NCBI GenBank assembly: GCA_009746045.1
Contig: RPFO01000080.1
Location: 11,323,764-11,387,763 of the forward strand
Direction of reading: 5' to 3'
DNA length: 64,000 bases
Origin: Mesostigma viride
Taxonomy: Eukaryota; Streptophyta; Mesostigmatophyceae; Mesostigmatales; Mesostigmataceae
Notes under the pieces: model-generated
Told to the model about the DNA's origin: nothing
Database searches by the model: none
What the model saw: the letters and a program-made list of their open reading frames with translations, nothing else
Made by a program: the position numbers and the translations under genes
Shown: positions 1-10,400 of the stretch, in pieces
Numbering within the stretch: position 1 is the first letter of the stretch
How the letters are laid out: every line of letters begins with the position of its first letter

Positions 1-1046
1 CGTCCACGCATGTTTTCCCCTGCCTCAAACCGCACGTTGCATTTAAATCTGGAGCCCAAAATTCACTGAAAACGTGTGCCAGCCGGTAGCAAACTGGGCC
101 AAGCTGCCACGGAATGGCGGTACCGCCTGCCGTCCGGCACTTTGAAGCCCGCCGGTGCTATAATTCCTATCGTCCACGCATGTTTTTATTTATGCGCGGG
201 TATATTTATGGTACCCAATCATCACTAGATGGTTCCCATGTGCATTGGAACTGATACTCATTAAAGTCTGTTTTTCAGGCTTTTGGACGTGCGAGTCCCC
301 TTAATGAATGAATGAATGCATAAGTTATCAGTGGGAGGGGAACATGGGATGGTGTAAGCTATCTAGGTCCTAGTTACAGGGGTGTGGGCACCGCGGCCCG
401 AATCGCTATGAATGCCATACGCGGTCACACGCGGAGCCCCCACAGACTTGGGGGTGGTCTCCTTCATCACTACTTGCCATCTATCCTTGCGTACTGGTCA
501 TCTGCCTCCATATTACAGACAAACCAGGAGGCTGTGGCCCGAGCGCATATCCCTGAGAAGGGGCATATGGCTTTTAATACGTTCTGGGCTACTTCCTGCA
601 AGGGTAAGGTGTAAACTACACCTGCTCTGGGTGCACAAAGTGCACCTGCATCACCAATATGATGAATCATCATACCTAAAAGCCCTGGCATGGGGTGGAA
701 GATTATTATCATGCCTAGGCAATGGCTGGGGCGCTCACGGACACACTGGCCGCCAAGCTAGACGGCACGGTAACTAGGATGCTACGTCAGGCCCTGAATG
801 TAGGGTTTTCCACACATAATGCGCTGGTTGTCTCTTTGATAATAGGTCTTTAGAATCTTTGTACCAGGGCATGCCTCGCATTTCGGACGAGATTAGACAG
901 CGTAGCCGGATAGCATTTGTAGGACATCTTGCCTGCACCAGTCAGGTAGTAGACACTGACCTCGGCCTGGCCGGCCCCCAGCGGCTTGGCCAGCCGGGGC
1001 GGCATATCCTGACCTGGCCTGGCCCCAAGGACATAACTAGAAAGAT
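1..1046. other. Repeat-derived flank, no gene seen
   Basis: No convincing coding region. A short direct repeat (CGTCCACGCATGTTTT) occurs at 1-16 and again near 174. Positions about 530-720 are a degraded copy of the 3' UTR of the ORF1-only LINE family found elsewhere in the window: they share the 'CCCTGAGAAGGGGCATATGG' block and the following 'CTACTTCCTGCAAGGGT' block. The segment around 820-848 matches the 'GCGCTGGTTGTCTCTTTGAT' sequence duplicated near 42860-42930. The small open frames here overlap in opposite directions and match nothing I recognise. Confidence 0.5.
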
Positions 1047-1056
1047 GGGTAAACAT

Positions 1057-3062
1057 TAATTAATTAATTAATTAGGAACATAACTCCGTTGGGAGTATAT
1101 GTAGCACATAGCCCTGAGAAGGGGCATATGAGCCTATAATACATTCTAAGCTACTTCCTGCAAGGGTGGGAATGTAAACAACACTTGCTCTAGGTGCACC
1201 AGGGCACCCGCACCCTCATGGTCTATCACGCTATGCCCGGGTAAGGGGGGAGCATGCCTGTGAGGGGGAAGATCATCATGGCTATACAAGAGCTATGGCA
1301 TGGCTTCTCAGCAGAGAGTGACTCCCTGCATGGGCACAACATTTCTAAATAAGGCTAGGCATCGTCTGGAGTGTGGCACATCATAGGCACACATGTACAT
1401 GACTAAAAAGGCTAGGCCTCAGCTGGTATAATGCCTGTAGTAGGCGGGCATGTACAAGGCCACTGTCTAACTATTCTACACTACTGCTGTATTCCCCTAG
1501 GCTGGGGCTGGAGTTGCTGGGGCCGCGGTGGTCGAGGGGGTCGCTTGCCAGGGCTTGTGGCCGACGTAGATGGCCGCCCCCTTCCAGTACACCGGCTGGC
1601 CCGCCTTGGTCTGCCGGAGCTGGAGGTAGGTCGACCATAGCTCCCGTCGTCGTTGTTGCTGTGCCAGGGTCAAGTCGTCGTCAAGGGTGAAGAGAGTCTT
1701 CTCGAGCCGCTTGCGGCGTCTGAGAAAAGAAATCTTGTCCGCCGGGGTCTTAAAGGTGAGAAGGAGCGGGGGCGGCCCGGCCTTACCCCGCGCGCGGGGA
1801 AGGCGGTGGGCGGCCAGCTCGATCTCACCAGTAAGGCCCATGCGATCAAGGATTTCTCTCTCAAAAGCACGCGCAAGCTTCTCGGAATTCTCACCTTCCT
1901 CCATCTTGAGATTCTTGACAATGACGTTGAGGCTGCGCTTGGCGAGCTCGGCCTCCTCGCGGAGGTCAAGCGTCTGCCGCTGGAGCTGGGCTGCGACGGC
2001 GGAGGTGGTGGAGGTGGTATGTTGCTTAAGCATGTCCGCCCAGGTCGTGATGGGAGGAGCATCGCCGGCCAGGCCAGCCGGGGCTGGCTTGGCGGCAATG
2101 TCCTTCACTGCCTGGGCGGTGAGGCCTGCGGTGTTCTGCAAGACCTCGATAGCGATGGCATTATCCTTGAGGCGCTGGTCGATGTCGCGGAGCTGGGCGG
2201 TGATGGAGTCGGTGGAGGCGGAGGGGGGGGGGGGGGGGAGGCGAGGAGGGTGGCGGTGGCGGGGGGGATGGTGGGGAGCTCAGCAGCCAGCGTGCCGCCA
2301 AGTGCCGCCACATCTGCGGCAAGAGGGGTCACGTGCTGCTCGAAAGCTTCCTTGAGGAGGGTGCGGATGGAGGCTTCGGAGGGGAAGGGGGGCGGTTTGG
2401 GAGCCCAGATCTCGGATTCGGAGCGTCCAACAAGGGAGCAGAGGGCGAAGCGTTGAAGCTTGGGGCGAGGCATGCGGTGAAGGATGGGGAGAGCCTCGGC
2501 GGGGTCGACAAGCTTGCCGTCACCAGGCCAGCGGCCACGGTTGTGGGACGTGAGGTACACGCACATGGCTAGAAGCGAGGCGTGATTGCCGTAAAACAAG
2601 TCTTCCATGAACCAAGTGGGGCGGCGTTGCCAGAAGCCGGAGCTGTTGACGTCAAAGGAGGTCTCTTCCCAGGGCGGCTCAGAAGAGCGACTGCGCTTGG
2701 GTTCAGGCGAGGCAGATGGCGAGGCAAGCCCGGGGGGCTGGGCGAGCACTAGAGCTTGGCTAGTGGCGCCGCTGCCGTCTGGGCCGGTTGGCGAAGCTGC
2801 AGCCGGGGCTGCAGACGTATTTTCATTGCTAAGCGCAGCCGCCAGGCTGCGTTGCGTCGAGAGGCGTTTGCTCATCGTATATTGCGTAATAGCGTCGGAA
2901 AATTATATCAGCATGTGCGTCTTAGAAAGACGAAGCGATTGTGATATTCACAGCTGAATTCGGCGCTCAAACGTGAAAGTTATGAGCTCCGACAGCCATG
3001 GCTACCTCGTGGCTCGTGGCTCGTGGCTCAACACATTAGCGCATGTATGATGACACCAAAAC
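1057..3062 (-). mobile_element. ORF1-only LINE derivative, copy A1 (complete, with TSD)
   Basis: A 2.0-kb element read on the minus strand: 5' UTR (about 3062-2876), ORF1 (2875-1497), 3' UTR, then a (TTAA)n tail at 1057-1074. It is flanked by the 10-bp direct repeat GGGTAAACAT at 1047-1056 and 3063-3072, a target-site duplication that fixes both ends. No reverse transcriptase or endonuclease is present, so it must have been mobilised in trans by another LINE. The organisation resembles mammalian HAL1 ('half-L1') elements, which keep ORF1 and lose ORF2. Sister copies lie at 46706-48728 and 49955-52078. Confidence 0.85.
1497..2875 (-). pseudogene. LINE ORF1-like RNA-binding protein, copy A1, frameshifted
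   Basis: Two overlapping minus-strand frames (2875-2105 and 2141-1497) together make one ORF1p-like protein of about 450 residues. The start MSKRLSTQRSLAAALSNENT is shared with the other A copies. A low-complexity Pro/Ser/Ala region follows, then a helical segment with heptad character (LRDIDQRLKDNAIAIEVLQ). The C-terminal part (SLNVIVKNLKMEEGENSEK..., then LTLAQQQRRRELWSTYLQLR) resembles the RRM plus C-terminal domain of L1 ORF1p (Transposase_22 family), a nucleic-acid chaperone that coats LINE RNA. The frame breaks in a run of about 16 G (plus strand, near 2222-2238) that replaces a GGTGGA-rich stretch in copy A2, so slippage is the likely cause. Family assignment is from motif similarity only. 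Confidence 0.7.
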
Positions 3063-3072
3063 GGGTAAACAT

Positions 3073-5664
3073 GCCATGACCTATCCACAGCAAGTGCTGG
3101 CCGACCTAGTGGTCCCAGCCCCATTTGAACATCGCATTCACTCCCTCTCTCTTGCTTGGACTGCCATGCAGAACAAGTCTGAAGAGGTGGAAGACGATTG
3201 TCCGGCCAGGCTCACACGCCAGCCCCTGTGGGCGGCAAGCCCCCTCCCCCCAAGAGGAAGGGGCGCTTTGCTGAGTAGACGGAGTAGCTAGGGTTTTCTA
3301 GATTAGATTAGCTTAGAGTTAGGTTAGCTAGGTTTCGCGGCTTCACCCACCTCTATCCACCCAGCAAGGAATATGTGCTACATGATGTTACATCCCGAGC
3401 CGGACGGTGCGAAAGATCTAATCTAGTATAAGGCGCAGTTTAATAAGCCAGCATAGCCGCGCATCCGCGTACCGCGATAGCAAGCAAAGATCGCAGTAAA
3501 TTGACTAATTAACTGAGCCGCGGTTTATCCTCAGCTAGGCCTTATAGCAAGGTTAATTAATCTAGCTATATAACACGGCGTGTCATGAGGCAAATGACAT
3601 CCGGATTAGTGCCCCTTGGTCTGAGAGAGTCGTCAACACTCGTTTCATTAATCATCAAACCAAAGAGAGCGAGTCCATCGTCCTCAGACCAATTTCACCT
3701 AGCTGCGCTACCAAGCTGGCAAGTTGGTGTGCAGGCGCGCCGACATGCGCGCCGATCTTCCAGAGACTGCCGTCAGGCCCCAATAGGTTCTGTCTGACGT
3801 CTAGGGCCGGCCCGGCCCCTAGAAGATCTCGTACTTCTGGCTAGGCCCAAAATAACTGGTCCGAAACACACAAAGTACCAAATAAACACACTAAGTCCCG
3901 AACTTAGGACAAATTCCCAAATTGAAGTCCCGAATGGAGTCCTATAGTCCGGCAGACTATGAAAGCGAGCTATCGAAAGTCCCAAACGAATAACAAATGA
4001 CTTTCGACTTATTTATTGAAGGCAATAGTTGTTACGCCCGCCCATACAAACTGAAAGGTCTGGGCCGTAACACATGATCTCCCAACGGAGTCATGTTATA
4101 ATTTAATTTTAAATTTAATTTTAATTTTAATGGTTGGGGCATGGCATCTCACTAGAGCTGGGGCCGAGTGGTGGGGCTCGAGGTCAGCAAGAAGACTGCG
4201 GCTCTGGCGATTGGGTTCACTCAGCCACAGCCCGACCTCTTTCTCCTTGATGGCTCTCGAGTCGTGTCTCGGGACCGCGTCAAGTTGCTGGGTATACGTA
4301 GCTTGCTCCCCAGCTGCGAGGCCGACCGGACGTGGACCGACCACCGTACGGTATCTCCCTCGCCCGGCCGGCTGGGACGCTTTACACCATTATGACAGGG
4401 CCCTGACGTGGCGCAAGCCATTGGGCAAGCTAGAGAAACAGGACCTGTTTAAGGTCCTGGTCCACCGTCCCTGTTCTTACGGACGGGGCCGACCGACACA
4501 TGCGGGACTCTCACCGCCGACCAGCCGTCGGCCACGTATCACTGACCGACCAGCAGCGACCATTCAGCCCCGCGGCGCTGCTGCTAGTCCGGTTGGCCGC
4601 GGTAGGGCACGGCTAGTAGTAGCTCGCACCAACCAGGTAGTAGACACCTCATGACCTGGCCGGCTGGCCCCTCCGCAGGGCCGGCGGGCGGCTGCGCCGG
4701 CTCACCGACTCAGCCGGGCAGGCACTACCTCCTCACGTGGGCCGGGCTCAGCCAGGCGGGGTCAGACGCAATACTATTTTATCAAAAAATAAAATAATTA
4801 GTATAATAAACTGAAATATTGAGCTTCCGCTACCGACTATGACTCGGAACTCCCGGCCCGCACTCATTGAAGTCCCCCAAAGGCAATATTCTTGAATATT
4901 TTATTTAAAAATAAAATAGTTAGTATAGAAATATAATATATTTTTATATTTAAATGATTTAACCATGGATAATGTCAATAATCAATGTCATCAATCATCA
5001 ACAACCCGCACCATATGGTAGTGGTGCAGGCATGCATGCCTGGCGGCGCCTGCACTCATAACGGGGGGTTCCCAAGAAAGGGTTCCCATCACGCCTTCAC
5101 GTGTTCACGGTCGAAACGATTCCGTCCAGGGATGTTTGCCGATTGTGACGGAATATTCCTCACTCCTCAGCCGACCCTCGAATCTCTGTCTCGGCCCGCT
5201 CCTGGCCCGCACGAACTTCGTTTGCATCGGCCACGCCGTTTGTATCGGCCCGCACGAACATCAAACGGCCCCCGAGGCGGCCCCCTGCAACTGTCGGCGT
5301 AGACATAAGACTCTTACTACCGGTACAGCAAGTGCCAACGCGATGCAACCGTGCATGGCCGTGATTGCGATCTGGGAAGACGCTCGGCCTGTCAGCCACA
5401 TCACTGTAGGATAATGCCGGAATAATTATCATCTGTATTCCGCCTTCTACTCGGCAGTTGACAGGCTATCGATACCAGATATGTTCCAAGTGTTGTAAAT
5501 GTGGTTTGTCAATATGATATCGATGTGTAAATGTGACTTGGTATCATGAACTGAATGAATTGAATGCAAAGCAGCAACACATCTTCGATACCGTAGCTCA
5601 TATCTGGCGCATTCCGCGGATTCTGCGTGTAACGCTCATTTTTTTTTTTGGCTAACTTACTGTC
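3073..5664. other. Upstream flank of the NOS gene, no confirmed gene
   Basis: No supported gene. A short plus-strand frame near 3175-3282 ends in a basic PPPPKRKGRFAE-like peptide and could be a relic of a lost exon, but it has no start or partner. The segment 4600-4700 shares 'CAGGTAGTAGACAC' and a GGCC-rich context with 940-1050. The stretches 4090-4130 and 4765-4970 are very AT-rich. The 200 bp before the NOS start contain repeated TATCGATACC/TATCGATGTG motifs and a T11 run at about 5640-5650. No TATA box or other core promoter element can be assigned with confidence. Confidence 0.4.
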
Positions 5665-7428
5665 ATGGGCTTAACGTGCTTTAAAAAGCCGGCGGTCGTG
5701 TCCGATCCGCCGTCACCGCCGAAAAGAGTAGAGAAGGTTGATGTAGGAAATGCAAAAGCAGCCGAAACGGTCGAAGCCCCTGCTGCTCATGATCAAGCAG
5801 CCCCGCCGGTCGTCGGTTCAGCCCCGAAAGCCATCGCAAGCAACGGGCATGCAGTCAATCCCGCGACAGACGCCGCCGCCACGAACGGTCTCACCAAATG
5901 CCCCTTCCTCGACGGGGTGCAGCCTTCCTCCAAGGTTCCCATCTCCAAATGCCCGCTCGGCCATGGCACGGTCGGCAACAGCCCCTTCCCTGGCTACACG
6001 CATGGCAAGCATCCTGAGATCTGCTGGCATGGCTGCGTCCCCAACCCCAAAGTCCGGCGTGAGGAGACCGTTGACGAGTACCTGCGGCGAGAGGCCGTGG
6101 AGTACCAAAACCTCTTCCACTTCGAGCACGGCAGCTCCGAAGAGGTCAAGCGCAAGCGCGTCAACGAGATCATGGCGGAAATCGACGCGACCGGCACGTA
6201 CACCCACACGCGCGAGGAACTCGAGTATGGCGCGCGCCTCTCCTGGCGCAACGCGCCGAAATGCGCCAACCGCAAGTTCTGGGACCAGCTCAGGCTCATT
6301 GACTCGCGCCACGTCAAGACAAACGCGGATATGTTTCGCAGCCTGTGCCTGCAGATGGTGGAGGCTAATGCCGCCATGGGCACGGCCGCCATGATGAACA
6401 TCTTTCGAGCAAAGCACCCTCACGAGAGTGACGGGCCCCGCGTCTGGAACTCTCAGCTCTTCCGATTCGCCGCCTGGCGCCAGCGCGACATGTCGGTCCT
6501 GGGGGACCCTGCTGAGCTCAAGTTCACAGAGCTCATCCAGAACAAGTTTGGGTGGGAGCCTGAGCAGCGGAGCATGTTCACTATCCTGCCGATGGTGCTC
6601 CAGGTCAACCCCAACGAGCCCCCTGAGCTGTTTGAATGGGACCCCAACCTGGTCCTCACGGTGCCCCTCCGCCACCCCAAGTACCCCTGGTTCGGGAAAC
6701 TGGGCCTGATGTGGTACGGCATCCCCGTTGTGGCCAACATGGAGCTCGAACTCGGGGGTCTCCGCTACACAGCCATCCCTTTTAACGGCTGGTACGCGGA
6801 CACGGAGGTGCTCCGGAACATGACGGACGAGGGCCGGTTCAACATGCTCCCCGTGGTCGCACAGCACCTGGGCCTGAACATGTCAACACACGCGACGCTC
6901 TGGCGCGACGCGGCGCTGTGCGTGGTTAACGAGGCGATCGTGAACTCGTACCAGCAGGCCAACGTGTCCATGGTCGACCACCACACGCTCATGCGGCAGT
7001 TCTGGGAGTGGTACAACAAGGAGAAGAAGGTGCGCGGCTACAGCCCCGGGAATTGGAAGTGGATCATCCCACCCGTGGCCGCACACACGAGCCGCTGCTA
7101 CCTGGAGCTGAACAAGATGATCGAGTACACGCTCAACCCCGCGCTCATGTATGCCCCGGGCCCGGCCAAGTACAACGCAAAGTTCAAGCACATGGACACG
7201 TTCCGCATGGGCGAGGCCCCGATCAACGTGCTGAGCAACCTTCCGCTAATGATGGGCCTCGGCAAGATGCTGCGGCGGCTCAAGGCGGACAAGGTCAAGA
7301 TCGTGCTTCTCTACTCCACGGTCACCAACACGGCCAAGAACTACGCGCTGCGCACGCAGAACACGCTCAAGTCGCACTTCGACATCCGCGTGGTCAGCAC
7401 CGAGGACTTCACCGACGAGGTCATCCAG
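5665..7428 (+). CDS. NOS: NOS exon 1: oxygenase domain and start of FMN domain (residues 1-588)
   Basis: The ATG at 5665 has G at +4 and opens MGLTCFKKP, which fits N-myristoylation of Gly2 plus palmitoylation of Cys5 (compare eNOS and plant CDPKs; prediction only). Residues 9-75 are Pro/Ala-rich and probably disordered. The oxygenase begins near [10 protein letters not shown] and shows WRNAPKC (Cys200, haem thiolate), RIWNSQL-like RVWNSQL, the GWYADTE motif (Glu381, arginine site) and the WKWIIPP tryptophans (464, 466) near the pterin site. I do not see the animal CxxxxC zinc-tetrathiolate motif; nearby cysteines are spaced differently (CWHGC). The linker [16 protein letters not shown] is basic and amphipathic. 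The FMN phosphate loop YSTVTNTA starts at residue 550. The exon ends in GTCATCCAG before GTACGG. Confidence 0.93.
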
Positions 7429-10400
7429 GTACGGGTTGGGTTGCGCTGAGGTCATATAGGTACGTGTTGGTTGGCGCTCATGTCATCCAGGTGGGTTGCG
7501 CGCTGATGTCATCCAGGTGGGTTGTGCACTGATGTCATCCAGGTGGGTTGCGCTGAGGTCATACAGGTGCATTGGTTAAAGGTCATCATGCGGGTTGCTG
7601 TTATCAATCCAGGTATGGTGGTGCTGTGGTCATCCAGGTGGGTTTATTGGTTGCTATTTATGTGACGAATGATTCGTATTGTCAGTATCGCCCAGGTACG
7701 CATTGCTAACTAAATACGATATGGCTGATATCGGCGCTATCATCCAGGGGCTTGGTGCAAACGTCATCCAGGTGACTTGGTTGCTGTTTATGAGCGTCGC
7801 TAATTCTTTCTGGTAAGAGTGGCCCTATCAGATTGGTGCGTTCATCCAGGTGCGTTGGTTTCTAGTTGTCGTCCAGGTAGGTCCAAGGTGCTGAGGTCGA
7901 TTCCAAGTCCGTGGATTGTTGGCAACACAAAGGCGATGTCACCCAGGTGTGTTGTTTAGAGGTCATACAGCTAGTGGTTCTTGTTATTGATTTATTTATG
8001 TCAAATATGGTATCATATGGCTATTTGGGGTTGTCAGTATCATCCAGGTGCATTGTGATGAGGTCATGCAGGTGGGTACTGCTGAGGTAATCCAGGAATG
8101 GGTTGTGTTGGTCTCCCAGGTATCGATGGTTTTGATGTCATTCAGGTGGGTTGTCAGCGCTCGGAATACGGGGGCATGGAAGAAACGTTGTACCGTGATA
8201 AATACTGTAGGCTTCAGGTGCTTGGATACTACTGCATCCAGGTGGGTGCTGCTGAGGCCATCCAGGTAGGGGTCGTTCGTTGGTTGGCATGCAGCCAGTA
8301 TTGTCCTTGTGTGCTCGTGTTCACTTGCCATCCAGGTAGGGCTCGTTCGTTGGTTGGCATGCAGCCAGTATTGTCCTTGTGTGCTCGTGTTCACTTGCCA
8401 TCCAGGTAGGGCTCGTTCGTTGGTTGGCATGCAGCCAGTATTGTCCTTGTGTGCTCGTGTTCACTTGCCATCCAGGTAGGGCTCGTTCGTTGGTTGGCAT
8501 GCAGCCAGTATTGTCCTTGTGTGCTCGTGTTCACTTGCCATCCAGGTAGGGCTCGTTCGTTGGTTGGCATGCAGCCAGTATTGTCCTTGTGTGCTCGTGT
8601 TCACTTGCCATCCAGGTAGGGCTCGTTCGTTGGTTGGCATGCAGCCAGTATTGTCCTTGTGTGCTCGTGTTCACTTGCCATCCAGGTAGGGCTCGTTCGT
8701 TGGTTGGCATGCAGCCAGTATTGTCCTTGTGTGCTCGTGTTCACTTGCCATCCAGGTAGGGCTCGTTCGTTGGTTGGCATGCAGCCAGTATTGTCCTTGT
8801 GTGCTCGTGTTCACTTGCCATCCAGGTAGGGCTCGTTCGTTGGTTGGCATGCAGCCAGTATTGTCCTTGTGTGCTCGTGTTCACTTGCCATCCAGGTAGG
8901 GCTCGTTCGTTGGTTGGCATGCAGCCAGTATTGTCCTTGTGTGCTCGTGTTCACTTGCCATCCAGGTAGGGCTCGTTCGTTGGTTGGCATGCAGCCAGTA
9001 TTGTCCTTGTGTGCTCGTGTTCACTTGCCATCCAGGTAGGGCTCGTTCGTTGGTTGGCATGCAGCCAGTATTGTCCTTGTGTGCTCGTGTTCACTTGCCA
9101 TCCAGGTAGGGCTCGTTCGTTGGTTGGCATGCAGCCAGTATTGTCCTTGTGTGCTCGTGTTCACTTGCCATCCAGGTAGGGCTCGTTCGTTGGTTGGCAT
9201 GCAGCCAGTATTGTCCTTGTGTGCTCGTGTTCACTTGCCATCCAGGTAGGGCTCGTTCGTTGGTTGGCATGCAGCCAGTATTGTCCTTGTGTGCTCGTGT
9301 TCACTTGCCATCCAGGTAGGGCTCGTTCGTTGGTTGGCATGCAGCCAGTATTGTCCTTGTGTGCTCGTGTTCACTTGCCATCCAGGTAGGGCTCGTTCGT
9401 TGGTCGGCATGCAGCCAGTATTGTCCTTGTGTGCTCGTGTTCACTTGCCATCCAGGTAGGGCTCGTTCGTTGGTTGGCATGCAGCCAGTATTGTCCTTGT
9501 GTGCTCGTGTTCACTTGCCATCCAGGTAGGGCTCGTTCGTTGGTTGGCATGCAGCCAGTATTGTCCTTGTGTGCTCGTGTTCACTTGCCATCCAGGTAGG
9601 GCTCGTTCGTTGGTTGGCATGCAGCCAGTATTGTCCTTGTGTGCTCGTGTTCACTTGCCATCCAGGTAGGGCTCGTTCGTTGGTTGGCATGCAGCCAGTA
9701 TTGTCCTTGTGTGCTCGTGTTCACTTGCCATCCAGGTAGGGCTCGTTCGTTGGTTGGCATGCAGCCAGTATTGTCCTTGTGTGCTCGTGTTCACTTGCCA
9801 TCCAGGTAGGGCTCGTTCGTTGGTTGGCATGCAGCCAGTATTGTCCTTGTGTGCTCGTGTTCACTTGCCATCCAGGTAGGGCTCGTTCGTTGGTCGGCAT
9901 GCAGCCAGTATTGTCCTTGTGTGCTCGTGTTCACTTGCCATCCAGGTAGGGCTCGTTCGTTGGTTGGCATGCAGCCAGTATTGTCCTTGTGTGCTCGTGT
10001 TCACTTGCCATCCAGGTAGGGCTCGTTCGTTGGTTGGCATGCAGCCAGTATTGTCCTTGTGTGCTCGTGTTCACTTGCCATCCAGGTAGGGCTCGTTCGT
10101 TGGTCGGCATGCAGCCAGTATTGTCCTTGTGTGCTCGTGTTCACTTGCCATCCAGGTAGGGCTCGTTCGTTGGTTGGCATGCAGCCAGTATTGTCCTTGT
10201 GTGCTCGTGTTCACTTGCCATCCAGGTAGGGCTCGTTCGTTGGTTGGCATGCAGCCAGTATTGTCCTTGTGTGCTCGTGTTCACTTGCCATCCAGGTAGG
10301 GGTCGTTCGTTGGTTGGCATGCAGCCAGTATTGTCCTTGTGTGCTCGTGTTCACTTGCCATCCAGGTAGGGCTCGTTCGTTGGTTGGCATGCAGCCAGTA

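Noticed and set aside
1653-2456. Plus-strand 267- and 222-codon frames, and similar ones at 47305-48067 and 51009-51738
   Set aside because: Antisense shadows of the minus-strand LINE ORF1 copies, which show conserved protein sequence between copies.
3175-3291. Last exon of an upstream gene ending PPPPKRKGRFAE
   Set aside because: No supporting upstream exon, start or conserved motif; kept only as a remark in the flank entry.
5818-6867. 349-codon minus-strand frame over exon 1
   Set aside because: Antisense of the GC-rich NOS oxygenase exon; no independent support.
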